From NCBI GenBank assembly GCA_905201565.1, contig CAJKOS010000034.1, forward strand, positions 1 through 13,706: a DNA stretch of 13,706 nt. Direction: 5' to 3'. The notes beneath the pieces are model-generated. The model was not told the DNA's origin and did no database searches. It worked only from the letters and a program-made list of their open reading frames with translations. The DNA is from an uncultured Erysipelotrichaceae bacterium. Its GTDB lineage: Bacteria > Bacillota_I > Bacilli_A > Erysipelotrichales > Erysipelotrichaceae. This document shows, piece after piece, positions 7,059 to 13,706 of this stretch. A program made the translations under genes and the position numbers. The number at the start of each line of letters is the position of its first letter. The first letter of the stretch is position 1.

Positions 7059-7110
7059 AAAAACCTCACAAAGAGACAAACCTGCTAAAGTTTGTTTCCC
7101 CGTGAGATTT
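7057..7110 (-). terminator. Strong terminator after the M23 peptidase gene
   Basis: Arms at 7090-7110 and 7061-7081 form a 21-position stem with one A-C mismatch and four G-U pairs around an 8-nt loop. It runs into seven T residues on the minus strand (complement of 7057-7063). It starts 4 nt after the peptidase stop codon. Confidence 0.9.
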
Positions 7111-7114
7111 TTGT

Positions 7115-8461
7115 TTACCAGCCTGTACCAAATACCGATTCCGGCTTGACCTTGCATGGTGCAGAAGCACCATTTTCACAAATTCTTTCCGAATATGTAT
7201 TCCAGCCGGTATTCATCGCCATATCACCATTCCAGGATTGTGCATAGTAGGCAAAGTTGTCAGAACTGCCTAGATAATACACACAGATATGGCAATGTGG
7301 TCCGGTCGAGTTGCCAGAAGAACCAACCTTGGCAAGGTAGTCACCTGCACTGACAAGGTCCCCTGTCTGTACCCCAAATGTACCGGTCATAAGGTGATAG
7401 TATTTGACACCATAGGAGCTTCCGTTAACATTGACCAATAGCAGGATTTCATTTCCTCCTCCGACTACCGGACAATAGTCACCGATATGCCCATAACCGC
7501 AGCCGGCATCATTTGCCATCAGCACCACACCATTTGCAGCAGCTACCGCATAGCTTTCGCCATAGACTACACCAAACCCGAAGTCTTCACCATAGTGGCG
7601 TCCACCACTTGCATAGTTCCATGTGCCAGCACCTGGTGTCATCTTTACGCCCGGTACCGGATATGTCCAGCCAGGAGAAGCGGTAATCGTTCCAAGGGCA
7701 TCGTTGATTTCTTCCATCAGACCCTGGATTTCATCAATATTTGATACAATCGCTGCACGCTGTGCCACAAGTTCAGCTTCCTGCTTCTTATATTCTTCCT
7801 GAATCATCTCTGCCTCATATTGCTTGGCGAGTACTTCTTCCTGCTTTGTCTTGAGCTCATTCTGGCTTGCGGTAAGTTCATCCTTTGCCTTGTTGAGTTC
7901 AAGAATCAGCTGGTTCAGCTTCTTCAGGTTGTTTTCACTATATTCGGTAATATCCGAAAGACCATTGGCAATGCGCAGAAAATCCGTCAATGTTTTGGCA
8001 CCCATGAGAATATCGAAGTAACGGGAAAGGCGCATTGTCGGCTGGGTGTTCTCCACCTGCTGACCAACACGGTCTCTCAGCACTACCACCTCATCTTCCT
8101 TTTCTTCAATTTCCTTTTGCTTTTCATCAATTTTTGTCTGCAGATCTTCAATCTGTGTATTGAGGTCATCAATTTCATTCTGATATTGTTCGATCAGAGC
8201 AGCATATTCTTCAATGTTAGCGGACACTTCTTCCCGCTGGTCATCAATGCCCGAAATGGTCGATTCAAGGGAATCGGACTGTGAAGTCATATAGTCGAGA
8301 AATCCCTGGCAGGCATCTTTGTTATCCGATGCATTATCACCTGTACAAAGCTCTGTCCAGTAAGCTGTATCCGAATAATCTTCATCCGCATATACTGCAG
8401 GCATCTGCGTCACATCTATACATAATGCAAGAGCCAGTGCTAGTTTCTTCTTCTGTTTCAT
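7115..8461 (-). CDS. Secreted coiled-coil M23 (LytM) peptidase, PcsB/EnvC-like
   Basis: Probable cell-wall hydrolase or hydrolase regulator acting outside the membrane. The 448-residue product has an N-terminal signal (lysine-rich start, hydrophobic 7-15, likely cleavage after VYA at 25). Next come long coiled-coil stretches (about 62-138 and 175-257), interrupted by RLSRYFDILMGAKTLTDFL (144-162), which resembles the hinge segment of PcsB/EnvC-type proteins. The C-terminal LytM domain (about 264-395) keeps all metal and catalytic residues: H289-x3-D293, H356 and H389-x-H391, so it should be active. Cys39/Cys51 and several Cys in the C-terminal part could form disulfides. GGAGG sits 4 nt before the ATG. 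It lies 16 nt after the HAD gene, so it is the last gene of the unit. Relatives of this layout are activated by FtsEX; no ftsEX is in the window. Confidence 0.88.
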   Translation of the reverse strand: MKQKKKLALALALCIDVTQMPAVYADEDYSDTAYWTELCTGDNASDNKDACQGFLDYMTSQSDSLESTISGIDDQREEVSANIEEYAALIEQYQNEIDDLNTQIEDLQTKIDEKQKEIEEKEDEVVVLRDRVGQQVENTQPTMRLSRYFDILMGAKTLTDFLRIANGLSDITEYSENNLKKLNQLILELNKAKDELTASQNELKTKQEEVLAKQYEAEMIQEEYKKQEAELVAQRAAIVSNIDEIQGLMEEINDALGTITASPGWTYPVPGVKMTPGAGTWNYASGGRHYGEDFGFGVVYGESYAVAAANGVVLMANDAGCGYGHIGDYCPVVGGGNEILLLVNVNGSSYGVKYYHLMTGTFGVQTGDLVSAGDYLAKVGSSGNSTGPHCHICVYYLGSSDNFAYYAQSWNGDMAMNTGWNTYSERICENGASAPCKVKPESVFGTGW

Positions 8462-8477
8462 GGCACCTCCGTACGTC

Positions 8478-9098
8478 CTATAGTATATCAGAAAGTGATG
8501 TGTCCTCTTTCATCTGTTGCATGGCTTTTTCCATAGCCTCTTGTGGCCATACGGTCATCTCATCCCCTTTGACAACATATGCCTTTTGGGAAATGGCAGC
8601 CAAAGGTGAATCGCTCAATGAATCACTGTAGAACTCATCAATCTTCTTCCCGGCAAACATTGCCTGAAACCTTCTCACCTTCTCCACCCCATGACAATTG
8701 ATACCACTGTACTTTCCACTCTGTGCATCTACGACGGAAGCCATCACATAACGGATGCCAAGCTTCCTGCAGAATCGGCTGATCATAAATTCCGGGGAAG
8801 CGGAAATGACAACATCATCCGCTTTATGCTGCTGTATGTACCAGCCCTTTATCCGATCCATATGGCTTTCCACAAATGCATCAGAAACCTCATCCATATC
8901 CTTTACATGCACAAACATGTGGTAGAGGTTTTCCTTGAACGTGAGCTTTGGCACTACATGCAATCCATACAAGAGCCCAAACCACAATGTCCTTGGCAAT
9001 GACAACAATGTCTTTGGACGATGTCCATACAGCCACAAGACAAACTGGAAGGTGGAATCCCCACGGTAAATCGTATTGTCGAAATCGTAAACGTTCAT
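8478..9098 (-). CDS. HAD-IB family phosphatase
   Basis: Predicted phosphohydrolase of the haloacid dehalogenase superfamily, subfamily IB, 206 residues. All four motifs are present: nucleophile/acid DFDNT (Asp5, Asp7), SAS (Ser99) in VVISASPE, Lys140 in GVEK, and the metal-binding SDSLSD (Asp159, Asp163). The helical cap between motifs I and II (about 15-90) is hydrophobic and basic, with WFGLLYGLHVVP (39-50). This recalls the membrane-associated phosphatase PgpC/SerB-like group, so a lipid or phospho-amino-acid substrate is possible but unproven. The ATG overlaps the upstream membrane-protein stop as ATGA, with GAGGAG about 9 nt upstream, so translation is coupled. Position between a polytopic membrane protein and a wall hydrolase hints at an envelope role. 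Confidence 0.85.
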   Translation of the reverse strand: MNVYDFDNTIYRGDSTFQFVLWLYGHRPKTLLSLPRTLWFGLLYGLHVVPKLTFKENLYHMFVHVKDMDEVSDAFVESHMDRIKGWYIQQHKADDVVISASPEFMISRFCRKLGIRYVMASVVDAQSGKYSGINCHGVEKVRRFQAMFAGKKIDEFYSDSLSDSPLAAISQKAYVVKGDEMTVWPQEAMEKAMQQMKEDTSLSDIL

Positions 9099-10654
9099 TC
9101 CTGTATCTCCTCTGTTCTGATCGAATCGGTAAACAAGCCCTGGGAAAGACCCACAAACGAACCAGCATTGCCAGCAATAACTGCCACAACAAGGAATATC
9201 TCAAGCACCCACTGTCCGATCACCTGCCATTCAAACATGCGATAGACCATAATCAATAGCAGAATATCCGTAAATGGATTAAAGAAGATTTCAAAGGCTG
9301 AGGCATAGGCAGTTACACCTGTATATCTTGCGACAAGTCCCATGGAAAGCGGATTGACAAACAAGGCGAGCATCAGGATATACATATACCGTGTTTCCTG
9401 TTTTCCTTCACTATCCGCTCTCAGCAACAGGATGATCATCCCCGCCCAGCGGAAGATGTTCAGCACATAGGTCGTCCACCTTCCATCAAGGAAAAAGTAC
9501 CCTTTTGTCGGTTCACTTTCAAGGAAATACCGATAGGTGGAAAGCGGAACAAGCGCATCGCGGAAAAACAGAAAGCAAAGCGCAGTAAGCACAACAAGAA
9601 CCACCGGTACCCCGATCGCAAAGATCTTCACCCCGTGTTCATACAGCCAGTCCTCTGTACGCAATACGACCCTGCGGAACGGACGATGGCGGAAGCCATA
9701 GAGAAACAGCGTATACCCGGCAACCATCAAAACACCAATCCAGACCGTTTCCATAAGCATCTGCACCGCCTTGTAGTAAAACGGCACACTGCATAACAAA
9801 GCAAGATCAAAGATCGTATGTGACCTCTTCCGGGATACAAGCCATACCCCAAGGCAGTAATAGATCATGCATACAATCATATCAAAGCCATCCGAGAAAA
9901 ATAATCCAGCTCCAGCAGCCAGCATGGTCAGCCCGACCATCGTCTCTTTGTTTTCTTCCACATACCCATAGATCAGCCATAACACGATGGCAATCACAAG
10001 AATGCGCCATGTTTCAGGCATATAGGCTTCAAAGATCATCCAGTCCATAAAACTGCTGTAAAACAGGGCATATAATCCAAGGGTAAACACAAACCATGGA
10101 TTCTTGAGATGGAATGAACGGATGACATTCATGGAAAATGCGGATAGAAGGGCATGAAAAAGGCACCCTGATACCATGGAGATAAGCATAGGGTCTGTAT
10201 ATCGCAATAACCATGCGGTTGTTGCGGCATACCCCTGCATCATCGTACCAGCCGCTGCTGTACCACCACTTTGTATAGCCAGTGCTTCTTCAAAAATGGC
10301 AGGCTGCGTATTGCCTGATAAAAGCACGAAGACAAAAAGAACAGAAGATAGAGCCAGGTACAGCGTATCCTTGCGCAATATGCTGCGGATTATCCTTCTA
10401 TGTTCATAGATAACCGCAAACATGCCAAAACATAACAACACGCCAAGAATCCACATAGCGGATTCCAGTGGCAGATGAAAGAGAAACACCGGCAGAAAGC
10501 ACACCTCTGCACAGGCAAACAGCGCCATTGCCCCAACTGGTGCTTCATAGCCGTTTCCTTCAAGCTTTAACAATCTTTTGACAAAAATCCCTGTGCCCTC
10601 AAAAACAATCATCAGGATGAGGGTTATAGCAATCATTTTCAATCCAAGCAACAT
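9095..10654 (-). CDS. Polytopic membrane protein of unknown function
   Basis: I do not recognise a function. The protein is very hydrophobic, with about 14-16 predicted membrane helices spread over its length and a loop with QPAIFEEALAIQSGGTAAAG (about residues 118-137 of the chosen form). Its layout resembles the large uncharacterised Bacillota membrane proteins of the DUF6077 kind, or glycosyltransferase-C-like proteins, but no catalytic motif is visible. The start chosen is the internal Met at 10652-10654, because AGGA (10662-10665) lies 7 nt upstream. An ATG at 10667-10669, five codons earlier, has no ribosome site and would fall on or near the predicted transcript start. The gene is first in a unit with the HAD phosphatase (ATGA overlap) and the M23 peptidase. 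Confidence 0.8.
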   Translation of the reverse strand: MLLGLKMIAITLILMIVFEGTGIFVKRLLKLEGNGYEAPVGAMALFACAEVCFLPVFLFHLPLESAMWILGVLLCFGMFAVIYEHRRIIRSILRKDTLYLALSSVLFVFVLLSGNTQPAIFEEALAIQSGGTAAAGTMMQGYAATTAWLLRYTDPMLISMVSGCLFHALLSAFSMNVIRSFHLKNPWFVFTLGLYALFYSSFMDWMIFEAYMPETWRILVIAIVLWLIYGYVEENKETMVGLTMLAAGAGLFFSDGFDMIVCMIYYCLGVWLVSRKRSHTIFDLALLCSVPFYYKAVQMLMETVWIGVLMVAGYTLFLYGFRHRPFRRVVLRTEDWLYEHGVKIFAIGVPVVLVVLTALCFLFFRDALVPLSTYRYFLESEPTKGYFFLDGRWTTYVLNIFRWAGMIILLLRADSEGKQETRYMYILMLALFVNPLSMGLVARYTGVTAYASAFEIFFNPFTDILLLIMVYRMFEWQVIGQWVLEIFLVVAVIAGNAGSFVGLSQGLFTDSIRTEEIQE

Positions 10655-10675
10655 ATCGATTTCCTGCATTTCTTT

Positions 10676-10703
10676 ATTTTACATTGAATTGACAAACCCG
10701 CAA
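10676..10703 (-). promoter_or_regulatory. Candidate promoter of the membrane protein-HAD-M23 unit
   Basis: TAAAAT (10676-10681) with TTGCGG (10698-10703) and a 16-nt spacer on the minus strand. The predicted transcript start is at about 10669, which supports the downstream Met as the true start. Two TTGTCA copies (10691 and 10706 region) flank the -35 but are badly spaced to this -10. Confidence 0.5.
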
Positions 10704-10722
10704 CTGACAATTTCGTCACAAA

Positions 10723-10754
10723 CAAAAAGAACTGCAGATATGCTCTGCAGTTCT
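10723..10754 (-). terminator. groESL terminator
   Basis: A perfect 11-bp stem, AGAACTGCAGA with its complement (10728-10738 and 10744-10754), 5-nt loop, followed by TTTTTG on the minus strand. It lies about 10 nt after the groEL stop. Confidence 0.92.
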
Positions 10755-10764
10755 GTGTTATGCA

Positions 10765-12378
<1,614 letters not shown>

Positions 12379-12391
12379 TCATTGCCTCCTG

Positions 12392-12676
12392 TTATTCAAT
12401 GACAGCGAGAATATCTTCTGCCTTGATCAGAAGATAATCCTTCTTGTCTTCCTTGATTTCTGTTCCGGAATACTTCTTATAGATGACGCGGTCACCAGCA
12501 TTGACTTCAATCTCAACCAGCTTTCCATCTTCCATCTTGCCAGGTCCCTTTGCCACAACAATACCGTGGCTTGGTTCATCCTTGGCTTCCTTTGTTGTCA
12601 GAATAATGCCGCTTTCTGTCTTTTCTTCTTCTTTTACTTTTTCAAGTAATACATAATCATGCAATGGTTTAATCAT
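12392..12676 (-). CDS. groS: Co-chaperonin GroES (Hsp10)
   Basis: Heptameric lid of the GroEL chamber, 94 residues, normal length. MIKPLHDYVLLEK opens the beta-barrel. The mobile loop that binds GroEL is EKTESGIIL (18-26), and the C-terminal part has AGDRVIYKKYSGTEI (60-74) and the terminal DILAVIE. AGGAGG at 12685-12690 lies 8 nt before the ATG. It is the first gene of the heat-shock operon. Confidence 0.97.
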   Translation of the reverse strand: MIKPLHDYVLLEKVKEEEKTESGIILTTKEAKDEPSHGIVVAKGPGKMEDGKLVEIEVNAGDRVIYKKYSGTEIKEDKKDYLLIKAEDILAVIE

Positions 12677-12699
12677 ACAATTGCCTCCTGTCTAATATC

Positions 12700-12726
12700 T
12701 TAGCACTCATGCTGTATGATTGCTAA
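12700..12726. promoter_or_regulatory. CIRCE operator, downstream copy
   Basis: TTAGCACTC-N9-GATTGCTAA, matching the CIRCE consensus TTAGCACTC-N9-GAGTGCTAA at 17 of 18 arm positions. It lies in the groESL leader, at or just after the predicted transcript start. It is the known binding site of the repressor HrcA; hrcA itself is not in this window. Confidence 0.95.
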
Positions 12727-12734
12727 CACATGTT

Positions 12735-12762
12735 ATTATAATCAGCCTTGTCACTCTGTCAA
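12735..12762 (-). promoter_or_regulatory. Sigma-A promoter of groESL
   Basis: Consensus TTGACA (12757-12762) and TATAAT (12735-12740) on the minus strand, 16-nt spacer. The predicted start is near 12728. It lies between the two CIRCE sites, with the -35 inside the spacer of the upstream one. Confidence 0.92.
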
Positions 12763-12774
12763 TATGAGTGCTAA
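12748..12774. promoter_or_regulatory. CIRCE operator, upstream copy, one arm diverged
   Basis: TTGTCACTC-N9-GAGTGCTAA: the right arm is perfect and the left arm matches at 7 of 9. The 9-nt spacer contains most of the groESL -35 box, so HrcA bound here would cover the promoter directly. Confidence 0.8.
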
Positions 12775-12802
12775 AACTTTTCAACTCTTTTTTCACATAC
12801 AG

Positions 12803-12823
12803 AAAAAAGGCATCACGCCTTTT
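12803..12823 (-). terminator. Terminator overlapping the end of the PucR-family gene
   Basis: On the minus strand, AAAAGGC-GTGAT-GCCTTTT is a 7-bp stem (12805-12811 with 12817-12823) followed by two more T residues. The gene's TGA stop (12813-12815) lies within the loop. It isolates this gene from the groESL promoter region. Confidence 0.75.
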
Positions 12824-13622
12824 GTTCATTCTCCCATAACCTTCCCATGGCAAGGGCCATGATCAGGAATTGTGATTTTGTCGCATCCAGCACATCGATA
12901 CCGATGAGATGACTGATTTTATGCAATCGGTATTTTGCCGTATTGCGGTGCAGGTAAAGCCTTTTGGCGGTGTCCACAAGATCCATGCCGGCATCCAGGA
13001 AATACACCTCTAACACCTTGATCGGTTCACCAAGCGGATAGCGGTGTTCGAGATTGCCAAGAAGATATTTGCAGTCTTCATAGAATCTGCCACTTTCATA
13101 TAATTCACGGATAGAAGTGACAAAGCATACATGCTGGTAGGAATAACAATCCCTTGTCGGAAAGATCGTGCGAAGATCTTCAAGAGATGATATGGCGGAA
13201 CGATACATACTGCAGAACTGTTCCATCCACATCATATTAAAGCTGTGCACGATGAAGGCGTGTATGCCCTGCTTCTTTATATAGGAAAGAAAATCATCAA
13301 TCCGGTTGTCAATTTCTTCCATGGAATCGGCAGGAATCGGATACACAATGACATCGCTGTCACGGAAAATGATATCCATCCTGCCCTCTTTATCATGAAA
13401 ATACGACCTGATCACATCAATATCCGGTCTCTGGTTGTTTTCTCCGTGGATCATCCAGCAGTCATACAACTCCGCATCTTCAACAAGTTCCTCCCTGGCA
13501 GATGTGACTGTTTCAAAAAAAACATTCTCTCTTTGTTCAGCGAACCTCTCACTGAGCATGCGGCGTACTTCTGTATGATCACGATTCTTCTTTTTTCTTT
13601 TCTTCACTTCTGTATAATGCAT
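12813..13622 (-). CDS. PucR-family transcriptional regulator (C-terminal HTH)
   Basis: DNA-binding regulator of 269 residues. The C-terminal region (about 203-262) is the PucR-type helix-turn-helix: VLEVYFLDAGMDLVDTAKRL, then YLHRNTAKYRLHKISHLIGID, the usual HRNT-x-x-YRL signature. The N-terminal 200 residues lack a recognisable ligand domain; a GGDEF-like middle region, common in the family, is not evident. Start choice is uncertain: there is no Shine-Dalgarno before the ATG at 13620-13622, the first 20 residues are lysine/arginine-rich and contain a doubled HxTEV/HTEV, and a mobile-element-like end abuts 17 nt upstream. Met22 is an alternative, also without a clear ribosome site. PucR proteins often regulate purine, sugar or amino-acid catabolism; the target here is unknown. 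The gene is a single unit with its own terminator. Confidence 0.8.
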   Translation of the reverse strand: MHYTEVKKRKKKNRDHTEVRRMLSERFAEQRENVFFETVTSAREELVEDAELYDCWMIHGENNQRPDIDVIRSYFHDKEGRMDIIFRDSDVIVYPIPADSMEEIDNRIDDFLSYIKKQGIHAFIVHSFNMMWMEQFCSMYRSAISSLEDLRTIFPTRDCYSYQHVCFVTSIRELYESGRFYEDCKYLLGNLEHRYPLGEPIKVLEVYFLDAGMDLVDTAKRLYLHRNTAKYRLHKISHLIGIDVLDATKSQFLIMALAMGRLWENEQKA

Positions 13623-13638
13623 AACACTTCAACACAAT

Positions 13639-13706
13639 GTGAACTACTCCGACTTATAGAAGTCGGAGCTTCCAGGAAGCTTTTGGCTTCCCTTTAAGAA
13701 GTTTGA
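13639..13706 (-). mobile_element. Probable end of an IS200/IS605-type (tnpB) element, continuing beyond the window
   Basis: The segment holds a perfect 9-bp hairpin, CTCCGACTT-ATAG-AAGTCGGAG (13647-13668), and a second hairpin, GGAAGC-TTTTG-GCTTCC (13675-13691). Read on the minus strand it ends GGAGTAGTTCAC. Subterminal hairpins followed by a GTAGTTCAC-type end are characteristic of IS605-group right ends, which also encode the 3' scaffold of the tnpB-associated omega RNA. The transposase or tnpB itself would lie to the right, outside the window. The assignment is from remembered pattern, not comparison; an alternative is an ordinary intergenic repeat or a bidirectional terminator. Confidence 0.45.
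13644..13706 (-). CDS. Possible C-terminal fragment of TnpB
   Basis: On the minus strand one frame is open from the window edge to a TAG at 13644-13646, giving 20 residues that end KLPGSSDFYKSE. Many IS605-type tnpB genes read into the right-end hairpin in this way. The stretch is too short to identify and is reported only because it fits the proposed element end. Confidence 0.25.
   Translation of the reverse strand, partial: SNFLKGSQKLPGSSDFYKSE

Noticed and set aside
10686..10712. Two TTGTCA copies as alternative -35 boxes upstream of the membrane-protein gene
   Set aside because: Their distances to the TAAAAT box (about 8 and 23 nt) do not fit a sigma-A promoter.

Overview
The window reads as chromosomal DNA of a low-to-mid GC Bacillota (Firmicutes) member. 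Supporting signs are strong AGGAGG-type ribosome sites, sigma-A-type promoters, CIRCE operators on groESL, a PcsB/EnvC-like cell-wall hydrolase and a Gram-positive style lipoprotein PotD. The protein flavour resembles Erysipelotrichaceae, but that is an impression, not a database result. All twelve complete genes lie on the minus strand, so transcription runs from high to low coordinates. The long plus-strand reading frames are shadows of these genes.

Layout in transcription order (right to left). (1) 13639-13706: a fragment that looks like the end of an IS200/IS605-type (tnpB/IS1341) element, abutting the 5' end of (2) a PucR-family regulator, 12813-13622. (3) groES-groEL, 10765-12676, driven by a near-consensus promoter bracketed by two CIRCE operators and ended by a perfect hairpin terminator. 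(4) A three-gene unit, 7115-10654: a polytopic membrane protein of unknown function, a HAD-IB phosphatase overlapping it by ATGA, and a secreted coiled-coil/M23 peptidase of PcsB/EnvC type; it ends in a long hairpin terminator. (5) Aldose-1-epimerase-like protein, nagB and trxA, 5062-7005, probably cotranscribed up to a terminator at 5002-5053. (6) A polyamine-uptake operon, 76-4876: XRE-cupin regulator, potA, potB, potC and potD, tightly packed or overlapping. No terminator follows potD within the window, so the operon may continue to the left.

How the genes work together. The XRE-cupin regulator probably senses polyamine or a related ligand and controls its own operon through two 17-bp palindromes (GTTTAG-N5-CTAAAC) that flank its promoter. 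PotD captures spermidine/putrescine outside, PotB and PotC form the channel, and PotA drives import. HrcA (not encoded here) would repress groESL. NagB and the epimerase belong to (amino)sugar metabolism.

The most unusual item is PotA. It is 521 residues rather than the usual 350-380, because about 175 residues forming two degenerate ~75-residue repeats are inserted into a hairpin of its C-terminal TOBE domain. The paired operators of the pot operon, the two CIRCE sites and the putative IS605/omega-RNA end at the right edge also merit checking.
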